Assembly (NCBI GenBank): GCA_021298235.1
Contig: JAJTDX010000105.1
Coordinates: 1 to 11,815 of the forward strand
DNA length: 11,815 nucleotides
Origin: Cryomorphaceae bacterium
GTDB taxonomy: Bacteria > Bacteroidota > Bacteroidia > Flavobacteriales > Crocinitomicaceae
Direction of reading: 5' to 3'
Translations under genes and position numbers: made by a program
The notes under the pieces: generated by a model
Told to the model about the DNA's origin: nothing
What the model saw: only the letters and a program-made list of their open reading frames with translations
Databases searched by the model: none
In this document: in pieces, positions 1 through 8,346 of the stretch
Layout of the letters: each line of letters opens with the position of its first letter
How positions within the stretch are numbered: position 1 is the first letter of the stretch

Positions 1-2260
1 CTATCCCCAGCGCAATACTGAAAATAAGAAGTGTAGATGGCTTAAGCGGAATTCCTAAGAAGCCCATAATTCCTGCTGTGAAGAGCAAAGGAACGATATT
101 GGGAATCATCGCCACAGCCACCATTCTCCAGGAACGGAACAACATGGCCATTAGCAACGAAATACAAATAATCGCAAAAACAATACTCGAAAAAAGATTA
201 TTCACAAGATACCTCGTGCCTTCGGAGGCTATTACAGATGTTCCCGTTATCTTAACATCGAAATATTCATTGTCTATGGCCGTTCTGAGCTTCTGTCTGA
301 AACCTTGTTGACCAATGTATTTCTTCAATGTTTCCGGATCATTGTTAAACTTGAACTGGAGATCTTCGTTTCCATTGGCAATAACTTCAGCAACCGCATT
401 GTAGAGTACCGGGAATTCCGACAACAAAGAATCAGTATAAAGCTTGAGCTTGGTTTCTGTTTTTGAATAAAGAAATTCTATTCTCCGTTTATCGGGATTC
501 ATAATGCTGTCTATCATGCCGTGAACACGAGCCGTAACTTCAGCCTGCTCATAGGATCCGATATCTTTCATCTGGCAACGCACCCGCAACGTCGTATTGG
601 CAGTATCAACTAGTTCCTTTTCTGAGAAACCGCCATTTGAGTTCGCCAACTGAAAATTGTCCCGGTATTTTTTTAATCGGAGCATATCTCTTTTGGCGAT
701 GAGTTCATAGCGATCAGGATCATTTCCATAATACACCATGTTGATGAATTTCAGGAAATTCACAATAGAAATCGACTTTGAGAAGAGTGTATCTGATTCG
801 ATATTGTTTTGAATGGTTTCAACTCTTTCCAACGTCGATTTTTTCCAAAGTCTTCCCGGCTGTTTATAGTTGATCATGATTTCGAAAGGAATGGATCCTC
901 CGAAATTGGCTTCTAAAAATTTGAGATCAGAAACGATCTGGTCGTCTTTTGGAAGATCCCCTGTCAGCTGACCAGCTGTTTCTATGGTGCTCAATCCCCA
1001 AATACCCAGTCCAATAACAGCCACTACAGACACATAGATCCAGCGTCTTTTCTTTAGAATCATGAATTCCAATGACGAGATCAAGCCGGAAGCAAGCTTT
1101 CTATCAAGATGTCTTAATTGGCGCTCCCTCGGCACTTTAACCAGAGAATTGAAAATCGGTAAAAGCGTTAGGGAGATCACGAATACACCCATAACATTTA
1201 ACCCTGCGGTCAGCCCGAACTCAAACAACTTTTCTGAATTGGTAAAGCAAAACGTAAGAAATCCAACCGCTGTAGTGAAATTCGTCATAAACGAAGCGAT
1301 ACCGATGTTTTGAATTACCCGAACAAGGCCTTTGATTTTGTTGCCATGTTCTTTGATCTCCTGATGGTATTTGGTAATCAGATAGATACAGTTGGGGACA
1401 CCGATCACAATCATCAGCGGAGGTATCAAAGCAGTAAGAATAGAGAGGCTGAAGCCCATAACGGCCATACTCCCGAGAGCCCAAATAACAGCAACAGCTA
1501 CCACAATGAGACAGATGATTACAGCCTTAAAAGATCGGAAAAAGAAATAGATAAGTAGCGCCGTTACAATCAAAGAAAGACTGATGAAAAAGTACATTTC
1601 ATTCTGGATCCTTTTGGCAATGATAACCCTAAGGTGAGGCAAGCCTGCAAAACGAATTTTACCGAAATACGGCTCATAGGTCTGAGCCAATTCTTCAATT
1701 TCCAATACAACCGCTGATTTCTTTTTATCCATCAAATACCTTTCGTCGATGGATACAAGCATAAGCGAGACATTGCTGGAGTCATTGTAAAGCAATCCTT
1801 TATAAAGAGGATTCAAACGTATTACCCGCTTTATACTGTCTATGTATTCAGAAGAAACATTGTTTTCTTTCGGATCAAAGATCCGATGTATCTCGAATGA
1901 GCTTTTCTCTCTGTTGTTTTCGAGCGAGAACAAATGTGCTTCTGAGAGAGGCTCCCGTTCAACTCCATCAATCTTTAAGATGGAATCCCCCAGCTCTTTC
2001 CATTTTCTGAACAGGCGAGGCGAATAAAGAGAGTCAGACTGAACTGCTATTACCAATGTACCTCCGTCTTCGCCAAATGCTTTCTTAAAATCTTTGTAGA
2101 TCCTTGTGGCCTCAGAATCCTTTGGAAGCATTATACCGTATTTGTTTTCGAGTTGCAAGCCGGAAAATGCTTTAAACCCTAAATAGACAGTGATCAAGGT
2201 CATTGCTCCTAAAACAATGAACCGAAATTTAAGTATTGTATTTGCAAGCCATTTCCACAT
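1..2260 (-). CDS. RND/MMPL-family (HAE3-like) transporter permease, 3' end outside window
   Basis: This is an inner-membrane transporter of the RND superfamily, MMPL/HAE3 type, expected to export a hydrophobic or amphiphilic substrate using proton energy; the substrate is unknown. 753 codons are visible and the frame is open to the window edge. Layout seen: TM1 about residues 13-33, a first periplasmic domain to about 215, TM2-TM6 about 218-370, TM7 about 405-425, a second periplasmic domain about 428-665, then TM8, TM9 and the start of TM10 to 753. The duplicated half structure is typical of the superfamily. TM4 (about 271-294) has GVPNCIYLI where many MMPL proteins carry an Asp-Tyr pair. 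The ATG at 2258-2260 is chosen because it places TM1 at the N-terminus; no clear ribosome binding site precedes it. It lies 54 nt after the S9 peptidase gene. Family call is confident, substrate is not. Confidence 0.9.
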   Translation of the reverse strand, partial: MWKWLANTILKFRFIVLGAMTLITVYLGFKAFSGLQLENKYGIMLPKDSEATRIYKDFKKAFGEDGGTLVIAVQSDSLYSPRLFRKWKELGDSILKIDGVEREPLSEAHLFSLENNREKSSFEIHRIFDPKENNVSSEYIDSIKRVIRLNPLYKGLLYNDSSNVSLMLVSIDERYLMDKKKSAVVLEIEELAQTYEPYFGKIRFAGLPHLRVIIAKRIQNEMYFFISLSLIVTALLIYFFFRSFKAVIICLIVVAVAVIWALGSMAVMGFSLSILTALIPPLMIVIGVPNCIYLITKYHQEIKEHGNKIKGLVRVIQNIGIASFMTNFTTAVGFLTFCFTNSEKLFEFGLTAGLNVMGVFVISLTLLPIFNSLVKVPRERQLRHLDRKLASGLISSLEFMILKKRRWIYVSVVAVIGLGIWGLSTIETAGQLTGDLPKDDQIVSDLKFLEANFGGSIPFEIMINYKQPGRLWKKSTLERVETIQNNIESDTLFSKSISIVNFLKFINMVYYGNDPDRYELIAKRDMLRLKKYRDNFQLANSNGGFSEKELVDTANTTLRVRCQMKDIGSYEQAEVTARVHGMIDSIMNPDKRRIEFLYSKTETKLKLYTDSLLSEFPVLYNAVAEVIANGNEDLQFKFNNDPETLKKYIGQQGFRQKLRTAIDNEYFDVKITGTSVIASEGTRYLVNNLFSSIVFAIICISLLMAMLFRSWRMVAVAMIPNIVPLLFTAGIMGFLGIPLKPSTLLIFSIALGI

Positions 2261-2283
2261 TCTGCGGGAGTGATTTTAAGGTC

Positions 2284-2313
2284 TAAAGGTAAATAAAATA
2301 GCCAACCTGACAA
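2284..2313 (-). promoter_or_regulatory. Candidate Bacteroidota promoter for the RND/MMPL transporter gene
   Basis: On the minus strand TTG (2311-2313) is followed after exactly 19 nt by TACCTTTA (2284-2291), which matches the Bacteroidota TTG-N19-TAnnTTTG promoter at all but the last base. It would start transcription about 20 nt before the ATG at 2260. The -33 element lies directly beside the stop codon of the S9 peptidase gene, so the transporter could be transcribed separately as well as by readthrough. Confidence 0.4.
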
Positions 2314-2314
2314 G

Positions 2315-4348
2315 TTACGGGTGCAAGTCCGTGGCAAGCCATTCAAAGAATTCTCGTTGCCAAAGGACACTGTTCTGTGGACTTTGAACCCAATGTCCTT
2401 CCGTAGGAAAGTAGAGAAATTTGCTTCGAATTCCTTTAAGTTGAGCAGCTTGAAAGGCTTGCATTCCTTCACTTTCCGGAACTCTGTAATCCAGCCCGCC
2501 ATGGATGACCAATATAGGTGTGTTCCAGTTTTGGACGTAATTATGTGGACTGAATTTTTTATAATTTTCTTTGTTGACATCCAGCCAATAGGGGCCACCA
2601 TGATCCCAATTTGCAAAAAACAATTCTTCGGTAGTGCCATACCAACTCTCGAGGTTGAACAATCCACAATGAGCAATGAATGTCTTGAAGCGATTCTGAT
2701 GGATTCCGGCGAGCATATACACCGAATATCCGCCGTAAGAAGCCCCAACAGCACCAAGTCGCGTTTCATCTACGTAAGGTTCTTGTGAGGCATTGTCGAC
2801 GGCTGACAGGTAATCTTTCATGGCTTGTCCTCCCCAGTCCTTGGAGATGGCATCGTTCCATTCCTGTCCGAAACCCGGCAAACCTCTTCGGTTCGGTGCA
2901 ACGACGATATAACCTTTGGAAGCCATTAATGCTAAATTCCACCTGTATGAAAAAAACTGACTAACAGGGCTTTGCGGGCCGCCATTACAATAAAGCAATG
3001 CAGGATATTTTTTTGCCGGATCAAAATCTGGTGGGTAAACCATCCATACGAGCATTTGTTTGCCATCCGTCGTTTGAACCCAACGTTCCTCTACTTTTGG
3101 CATTTTTACACTGGCCAACAATTCATCATTGGACGATGTTACCTTGGACACTTTTCCCTTTTTCAGACTTACCATATAAAGCTCCGTGGGTGCGACCATG
3201 GATTGTCTTCCGGCAACGAGCTGTTCACCAAAAACAGAGACACTCACATAGTCATATGGACCTGATGTTATCTGAGAAATAGTTCCTGAATTTAGCTCCA
3301 CACGGAAAATCTGTTCTGTGCCTTTAGTTGGGGAAATGAAAAAAATACTTTTCCCATCTGGGTGCCATGAAAAACTCCCAACCGAAAGGTCCAGTTTTGA
3401 GGTAAGATTTAAAATTTGTCCATCCTTTTTTCGGATTTTGAGATCATTTTTATCTGCCTCAAAGCCATCTCGCGCCATGCTCAACCAAGCCAGGTCACCA
3501 TTGATTGAACAAGCAGGGTAATTGTCGTAGCCCCTATTGCCATCAGTCAAACAAACTGTTTTCAGTGATGCAATGTCAAATTCATAAAGTTCGCTGTTTG
3601 TGCTTAAGGCAAATTCCTTCCCGGTTTTCTTTTTTGATGTGTAGATGACCTTTTTTGAGTCATGAGAAAAGCAAAACTGATCCGAACCGCCATGTGGCCC
3701 GAGAATTCCATCAAAAGATTCCCCCGACAAAAGGTCACAGCTTTCAAGAGAAACCATCTCTCCTTCAAATCCCAAAACCACCTTGTGCAAAATGAGATGT
3801 CTTCGCTGATAATCGTCGTAATGGTCCCAGTGGCGATACATCAGATCCTCCTCCAAACGCGCATTGGATTTTGCAAGATCTGGGTATTTCTCAGCCAACG
3901 TTGACCTTACCTTGACGGCTTCAATTGTCACAATGTTTTTACCATCCGAAGAAAGCTTAAATCCCTCTAATTCTATGTCTTTGAAGTGTGAGCATTGTCG
4001 CTTTCCCGAACCATCCGTCTTAAGCTGCCATAGCTGTAAGCCCTCATTTTCAGAAGACATATACCAAATGGTATTGTTGGGACCCCATTGGACTTCCATT
4101 TCAGAGAAAGGAGTTGTTGTCAATTGCCGACTCTTCCCCTGCTTTACATCATACACGTAAATATCTGTATTTCCTGTGTTTGCAGTTAGATCATAAGAAC
4201 GCTGTGTATACAATACGTACTTCCCGTCAGAGGAAAGCGTTCCTCCCGAAATACGGTTGAATTTCCATAACAATTCAGGTGTCAGATAAGACTGCGAAAA
4301 TCCGACCATGGACAGACATGCCCAAAGAAAAACTATGATATATTTCAT
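2315..4348 (-). CDS. Secreted S9 family serine peptidase (DPP5/acylaminoacyl-peptidase-like)
   Basis: A 677-residue prolyl-oligopeptidase-family peptidase, likely periplasmic, releasing dipeptides or acylated residues from short peptides. Residues 1-19 form a signal peptide. Residues about 25-400 are a beta-propeller of PD40/WD40-like repeats with recurring SxDGK turns (39-43, 133-137, 329-333). The segment EEDLMYRHWDHYDD at 166-179 resembles the region of DPP5-type enzymes just after the first blades. The C-terminal alpha/beta-hydrolase domain (about 420-677) has the full catalytic triad: Ser537 in GASYGG, Asp620 in HGGLDYRVP and His652 in EGHW. The length is normal for the family. It starts 17 nt after the 70-residue membrane protein gene, so the two are probably co-transcribed. 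Peptide scavenging is the likely role; substrate preference cannot be read from the sequence. Confidence 0.94.
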   Translation of the reverse strand: MKYIIVFLWACLSMVGFSQSYLTPELLWKFNRISGGTLSSDGKYVLYTQRSYDLTANTGNTDIYVYDVKQGKSRQLTTTPFSEMEVQWGPNNTIWYMSSENEGLQLWQLKTDGSGKRQCSHFKDIELEGFKLSSDGKNIVTIEAVKVRSTLAEKYPDLAKSNARLEEDLMYRHWDHYDDYQRRHLILHKVVLGFEGEMVSLESCDLLSGESFDGILGPHGGSDQFCFSHDSKKVIYTSKKKTGKEFALSTNSELYEFDIASLKTVCLTDGNRGYDNYPACSINGDLAWLSMARDGFEADKNDLKIRKKDGQILNLTSKLDLSVGSFSWHPDGKSIFFISPTKGTEQIFRVELNSGTISQITSGPYDYVSVSVFGEQLVAGRQSMVAPTELYMVSLKKGKVSKVTSSNDELLASVKMPKVEERWVQTTDGKQMLVWMVYPPDFDPAKKYPALLYCNGGPQSPVSQFFSYRWNLALMASKGYIVVAPNRRGLPGFGQEWNDAISKDWGGQAMKDYLSAVDNASQEPYVDETRLGAVGASYGGYSVYMLAGIHQNRFKTFIAHCGLFNLESWYGTTEELFFANWDHGGPYWLDVNKENYKKFSPHNYVQNWNTPILVIHGGLDYRVPESEGMQAFQAAQLKGIRSKFLYFPTEGHWVQSPQNSVLWQREFFEWLATDLHP

Positions 4349-4365
4349 TGGAAATTTGTGTGTGG

Positions 4366-4578
4366 TTAGCGCTGTTCCTCCAAGCTTTCCTGAAGACCTT
4401 TGGAACGCACCAAATCAACAGCACTTTTCAGAGATAAGTAAAGCAAGACCACTGACAAATTGCACAAGAGAATCTCCTCCATTGGGAGGTTATATCGCCA
4501 AAGCAAAAGTGAAATATTCACAATGACAAGCAGAACGATCATCAGACGCTGAAAAAATTTAATTCCTTTCATCCACAT
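4366..4578 (-). CDS. Small two-helix membrane protein, function unknown
   Basis: This 70-residue protein is not recognised as a member of any named family. It has a short basic N-terminus (MWMKGIKFFQR), a first hydrophobic helix about residues 12-27, a short loop with an acidic pair (PMEE), a second helix about 34-50 and a charged, Glu/Gln-rich cytoplasmic-type tail ending in LEEQR. The order suggests an inner-membrane hairpin with both ends in the cytoplasm. ATG occurs at codons 1 and 3; the first is given, and the second would remove two residues. It lies 69 nt after the YkuD-type gene and 17 nt before the S9 peptidase gene, which suggests co-transcription with the peptidase. It is accepted as real because it fills the gap neatly in the operon direction and has coherent membrane topology. 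Confidence 0.6.
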   Translation of the reverse strand: MWMKGIKFFQRLMIVLLVIVNISLLLWRYNLPMEEILLCNLSVVLLYLSLKSAVDLVRSKGLQESLEEQR

Positions 4579-4647
4579 TAGGTTTGACTAAAGTTACTGA
4601 GGAACGGAAGGCTTAAAAAATCGAAGCTGAAAACTTGTTCACACCAC

Positions 4648-5274
4648 TTAGTAGAAAACTTCGAGGATAATTGGCTTTTCGCTGTTGCGGATAAACACAT
4701 CCAGCACAGCGAAATAATTCTCTGAAACCATTGTACATCCTTCGCTTGTGCAGATAGGAAAAGTTTGTTCGTCGTCAGGCACACAGTTATAGCTGTGTAA
4801 CACCACATATCGTTCAAACGCTCTGTCATTGCTAAATTCCAGTCCATGAAGCTTGTACGCTCTACCAAAATTACCAATGTACGCAGCTCCGATCTTGTAT
4901 TTCCCGAGAGAAGTGCATAGTGAACCGGGAACATTACTGAATTTCAGGCTATCCTCCACACCTGTCTCGGAACCAATGCCATGAGCAACCAATCCTTTGC
5001 TCAGAACAGTCAAGTTTTGCATGTCGAAAACAAACAATCTGTTTTTACCGGACTGTTGTCGCATGTCGATGAGTATGGCAAGCTCATCAGAATATTCGGA
5101 TTGATTGGCTAGAAACTGACTTAATTCCTTCGCTTTGTTCCTCATTCGTTCATGAATGTGGAGTGTATCACTTTCTGTGTCAGAGTTAAAAATAGTATTT
5201 CCTTCACCTTGAGCACAAGAAAAAAGGGCAATTAAACAGGAGGTCAGAAAAATCAGGAGTAAGATCCAACGCAT
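4648..5274 (-). CDS. YkuD_2-type murein L,D-transpeptidase-like lipoprotein
   Basis: A 208-residue envelope protein of the murein L,D-transpeptidase catalytic domain type common in Bacteroidota, expected to act on peptidoglycan stem peptides. The N-terminus is a lipoprotein-type signal; LFSC (Cys20) is the likelier lipidation site, although LTSC (Cys13) also fits the motif but leaves a very short signal. The catalytic domain spans about 77-208: FVFDMQNL (81-88), VAHGIGSE (96-103), SNVPGSL..SLGKY (113-125), the HGLEFSND region (143-150), His160 in VVLHSY and Cys180 in SEGC, followed by MVSENYF. Family members usually read HG near the histidine and SxGCP at the cysteine; here they are HS and SEGCT, so the residues are present but their surroundings diverge. 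It lies 48 nt after pyrF. Enzyme activity is inferred from the family. Confidence 0.82.
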   Translation of the reverse strand: MRWILLLIFLTSCLIALFSCAQGEGNTIFNSDTESDTLHIHERMRNKAKELSQFLANQSEYSDELAILIDMRQQSGKNRLFVFDMQNLTVLSKGLVAHGIGSETGVEDSLKFSNVPGSLCTSLGKYKIGAAYIGNFGRAYKLHGLEFSNDRAFERYVVLHSYNCVPDDEQTFPICTSEGCTMVSENYFAVLDVFIRNSEKPIILEVFY

Positions 5275-5322
5275 TTTTAAAATTTGGTGAAGAATGCGTC
5301 TTTTTAGAAAAGTAACAGAACC

Positions 5323-6144
5323 TTAGATAAATCCTTTTTGAGTTAGAATCCGTGACATTTCATTTTGCAGTTTCAGAGCTTCTTGATGAGCCTTTTGCGC
5401 AAAATCCTCGTTATGAGATGCATAGATGATTGCCCTGGAAGAATTCACCAATAATCCACAATCTTTGTTCCAACCATAGTTGCAGACATCTTCAAGTGAA
5501 CCACCTTGAGCCCCAACACCCGGGACCAAAAAGAAGTGGTCTGGGACTACTTCACGCACTGCGGCTATGTCTTCGGCGCGCGTTGCGCCTACCACATACA
5601 TGAGATTTTCAGGGGAACCCCATGAGGATGACTTTTGCAAAACAGATTTAAATAACTCGGTTCCCGAGTCATCTTTGATCATTTGAAAATCCAATGCACC
5701 TGCGTTTGAAGTGAGCGCAAGAAGAATGACCCATTTGTTTTCAAACTCAAGGAAAGGCGTGACGCTGTCATTGCCCATGTAGGGTGCAACGGTTACAGAA
5801 TCACACTTGAGGTACTCAAAAAATGTTTTCGCGTAATAGGTAGAGGTATTTCCGATGTCACCGCGCTTGGCATCTGCAATGGTAAATATTTCTTCAGGAA
5901 TATATTCCAATGTTTTCTTAAGCGATTCCCACCCTTTGGGACCATAACACTCATAAAATGCAATATTCGGTTTATATGCCACCGCGAAATCTTTGGTAGC
6001 TTCAATGATCGCCTTATTGAATTCAAAAATAGGATCCTCGGAATCCAATAAATGCTTTGGGATCTTGTTTAAATCGGTATCCAGCCCCACACAAAGGAAA
6101 GACTTTTTTTTACGAATTTGTTCGATCAACTCTTTGCGCGTCAT
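5323..6144 (-). CDS. pyrF: Orotidine 5'-phosphate decarboxylase, type 2
   Basis: Cytoplasmic enzyme that decarboxylates OMP to UMP, the last step of de novo pyrimidine synthesis. The 273 residues match the longer type 2 PyrF subfamily. Motifs seen: LCVGLDTD at 17-24 (substrate Asp), AYKPN with Lys58, the catalytic signature [10 protein letters not shown] at 91-100 with Asp91, Lys93 and Asp96, the phosphate-binding loop VPGVGAQGG at 207-215 and [10 protein letters not shown] with Arg237. The start ATG (6142-6144) shares four bases with the prfA stop in an ATGA overlap, so translation is probably coupled to prfA, or was before prfA was disrupted. No separate promoter is visible, so expression should depend on the purM promoter. 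Confidence 0.97.
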   Translation of the reverse strand: MTRKELIEQIRKKKSFLCVGLDTDLNKIPKHLLDSEDPIFEFNKAIIEATKDFAVAYKPNIAFYECYGPKGWESLKKTLEYIPEEIFTIADAKRGDIGNTSTYYAKTFFEYLKCDSVTVAPYMGNDSVTPFLEFENKWVILLALTSNAGALDFQMIKDDSGTELFKSVLQKSSSWGSPENLMYVVGATRAEDIAAVREVVPDHFFLVPGVGAQGGSLEDVCNYGWNKDCGLLVNSSRAIIYASHNEDFAQKAHQEALKLQNEMSRILTQKGFI

Positions 6145-7156
6145 TGCATTGCCTCCTGTCCTTTCAATTTTTCTGCATTTTCTGCAAGCTTCAAAGAATC
6201 GATCATTTCTTTGATGTTCCCGTTCATAAAATCTCCTAAGTTGTACATCGACTTATTAATCCTGTGATCGGTTATTCTACCTTGCGGATAATTGTACGTT
6301 CGAATTTTATCTGATCTGTCACCCGATGCAACCAACGTTTTGCGTTGAGCTGCACGCTCGTTGTGAACACGATCGAGCTCTGCCTGATATAAGCGTGACC
6401 TCAAAACCGAGATCGCCTTTTCAAGATTTTTATGCTGCGAACGACCGTCCTGACATTCGACAACTGTTCCCGTCGGAATGTGGGTCAAACGGATAGCAGA
6501 TTCTGTTTTATTAATGTGCTGACCACCAGCACCGGAAGCCCGAAACGTGTCTTTACGAACGTCGTTCATATCGAGATTGAAATCCACTTCTTCAGCTTCA
6601 GGCAATACCGCCACAGTAATTGCGGAAGTATGCACACGCCCTTGTGATTCGGTTTCAGGGACGCGTTGAACGCGATGTACACCAGACTCAAACTTCAGCA
6701 TACCGTAGATTCCGGTACCTGTAATTTCCATTGAAATCTCTTTGTAGCCTTTTACCGAACCTTCAGAAGAATTGAGTATGTCGTACTGCCACCCCATTTC
6801 CTTGAAGAACATTGTATACATTCGGAAACAGTCTTCGACAAAGATACATGCTTCATCTCCGCCGGTTCCTCCTCCATTAGGGGACGACGCTCTTCAAGCG
6901 CAAGCAATTCCTCCTTCGCCATTTCGCGCATTTCTGCATCCGTTTCGGTCTCCAGCAATTCTTTGGTACTCTGAATATTTCCCACTAAATTCTTAAAATC
7001 CAGATACACCTGATCAATTTCTTCCAGGTCCTTGTATTCTTTGTTCAGCTTCACGTAACGCTCCATGTCTGAAATAATATCCGGATCCACAATCATTTTA
7101 CCTACTTCGACAAAGCGGAAATGTATGGCCTCGAGCTTGGATAACAGGTCACTCAT
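6141..7156 (-). pseudogene. prfA: Peptide chain release factor 1, interrupted by an internal deletion and frameshift
   Basis: RF1 reads UAA and UAG in the ribosomal A site and triggers peptide release. The N-terminal part (start 7156, MSDLLSKLEA onward) matches the domain 1 coiled coil up to RRPLMEEE at residue 97. Its frame then runs through unrelated sequence to a stop at 6752. The rest of RF1 resumes in another frame at GTGGDEA (6869) and continues for 242 codons to the stop at 6141-6143. That part has the stop-codon reading motif P-E-T (6651-6659), the catalytic GGQ (6519-6527) and SQHKN. PET, not SPF, identifies RF1 and not RF2. About 22 residues expected between LMEEE and GTGGDEA are absent, giving roughly 339 residues where about 360 is usual. 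It starts 6 nt after purM and overlaps pyrF by 4 nt. Because RF1 is normally essential, an assembly or sequencing artefact is a serious alternative. Confidence 0.9.
6864..6880 (-). other. prfA: Deletion/frameshift junction in prfA at a GGAGGA repeat
   Basis: Read on the minus strand, the codons for L-M-E-E-E (cta atg gag gag gaa) merge directly into gga acc, the start of the conserved G-T-G-G-D-E-A. The reading frame changes by one base inside the run ggaggaggaacc. Conserved RF1 text from before the junction ([10 protein letters not shown]) and after it (GTGGDEA) is adjacent, so the lost stretch must be of the form 3n+1, about 70 bp if the usual 22 residues are missing. A GGAGGAA copy at each end of the lost stretch would explain the break. 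Confidence 0.75.
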
Positions 7157-7162
7157 AAACGA

Positions 7163-8329
7163 TCAATATTCAAAGGTACCATAGGGAGAAACAATCGTAA
7201 CTTTTTTATTCTCATGGGCCTCTACACGGCCAACGATCTGTGCAGGAATGTCGAATGATTCGGAGATGCGAATAATTTCTGACGCCAGTGCTTCAGGGAC
7301 ATACAATTCCATTCGATGTCCCATGTTGAACACCTTATACATTTCCTTCCATTCCGTTCCGGATTCCTTTTGGATTAATTCAAAAAGTGGTGGAATTGGA
7401 AAAAGATTGTCTTTGATCACATGGACATTTTCCACAAAATGCAAGACTTTGGTTTGAGCGCCTCCGGAACAATGCACCATCCCGTGAATGCTTTTACGGT
7501 GGCTATCCAATATTTTTTTAATAACAGGCGCATAAGTGCGCGTCGGTGACAAGACAAGTTGTCCCGCATCCAAAGGAGTTCCTTCAATCTTATCTGTAAG
7601 CTTCTTTGAACCAGAATACACCAATTCCTTAGGAACAACAGGATCGTAACTTTCAGGGAAATCGGAAGCAAGCTCATGCGAAAAGACGTCGTGACGGGCA
7701 GAGGTCAATCCATTGCTACCCATCCCTCCATTGTATTGCGTTTCGTAGGAGGCCTGGCCAAACGAAGCCAAGCCCACGATCACATCGCCGGGTTGAATTC
7801 GGTCGTTCGAAATCACCTCACTTCGCTTCATTCGACACACCACCGTAGAGTCCACAATGATGGTGCGAACAAGATCCCCGACATCGGCCGTTTCTCCTCC
7901 TGTGGAATGGATTCCAATTCCCTGGGAGCGAAGTGTTTCGAGCAGCTCTTCCGTACCATTAATAATCGCGGAGATCACCTCCCCCGGTACCAGATTTTTA
8001 TTTCGGCCGATTGTTGAAGACAAGAGAATTTTATCCGTTGCTCCCACACATAGCAGATCATCAATATTCATGATCAGGGCATCCTGTGCAATACCCTTCC
8101 AAACAGAAAGATCACCGGTTTTCTTCCAATACATATAGGCAAGGGAAGACTTCGTACCTGCGCCGTCGGCATGCATCACAATACAATAATCGTCCTCCCC
8201 GGTAAGGTAATCCGGAACGATCTTGCAAAACGCTTTTGGAAACAATCCTTTGTCGACATTTTTAATCGCGTTGTGCACATCCTCTTTCCCTGCGGAAACG
8301 CCTCTCAGATTGTAACGGGTATCTGCCAT
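7163..8329 (-). CDS. purM: Phosphoribosylformylglycinamidine cyclo-ligase (AIR synthase)
   Basis: Cytoplasmic enzyme that closes the imidazole ring, turning FGAM and ATP into aminoimidazole ribonucleotide in de novo purine synthesis. The 388 residues are longer than the roughly 345 of the proteobacterial enzyme and agree with a divergent Bacteroidota-type PurM. Motifs in order: HADGAGTKS at 53-61 (nucleotide-binding loop), IAQDALIMNIDDLLCVGA at 80-97 (counterpart of the VNDxLxxGA segment), GGETAD at 144-149, SNGLTSARHD at 205-214, DAGQLVLSPTRTY at 254-266, CSGGAQTKVL at 287-296 and FNMGHRMELYV at 334-344. The start ATG at 8327-8329 sits just below a strong promoter. It is the first gene of the purM-prfA-pyrF cluster, 6 nt before prfA. 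Confidence 0.95.
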   Translation of the reverse strand: MADTRYNLRGVSAGKEDVHNAIKNVDKGLFPKAFCKIVPDYLTGEDDYCIVMHADGAGTKSSLAYMYWKKTGDLSVWKGIAQDALIMNIDDLLCVGATDKILLSSTIGRNKNLVPGEVISAIINGTEELLETLRSQGIGIHSTGGETADVGDLVRTIIVDSTVVCRMKRSEVISNDRIQPGDVIVGLASFGQASYETQYNGGMGSNGLTSARHDVFSHELASDFPESYDPVVPKELVYSGSKKLTDKIEGTPLDAGQLVLSPTRTYAPVIKKILDSHRKSIHGMVHCSGGAQTKVLHFVENVHVIKDNLFPIPPLFELIQKESGTEWKEMYKVFNMGHRMELYVPEALASEIIRISESFDIPAQIVGRVEAHENKKVTIVSPYGTFEY

Positions 8330-8346
8330 CCTGCTCGTTTGAGGGA

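Noticed and set aside
2209..2769. 186-codon open frame on the minus strand overlapping the S9 and transporter genes
   Set aside because: It is out of frame with both well-supported genes and looks like a shadow of them.
2321..2788. 155-codon open frame on the plus strand
   Set aside because: It is antisense to the S9 peptidase catalytic domain, whose own frame contains all the conserved motifs; the translation shows no recognisable domain.
4622..4663. CGAAG and CTTCG arms as a terminator after the YkuD-type gene
   Set aside because: The arms are only five bases, separated by more than 30 bases, and one lies inside the coding region; no stable hairpin followed by a T-run results.
4578..4934. 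118-codon minus-strand frame inside the YkuD-type gene
   Set aside because: It is a second frame across the catalytic domain of the YkuD_2-type protein and shows no features of its own.
5275..5322. TACTTTTC as a promoter element for the YkuD-type gene
   Set aside because: The last consensus base differs and no TTG lies at the required spacing upstream; readthrough from pyrF is as likely.
6858..6880. Programmed ribosomal frameshift in the release factor gene, as known for RF2
   Set aside because: A frameshift alone would not explain the missing 20 or so conserved residues, there is no standard slippery heptamer or in-frame stop at the site, and this gene is RF1 (PET motif), not RF2.
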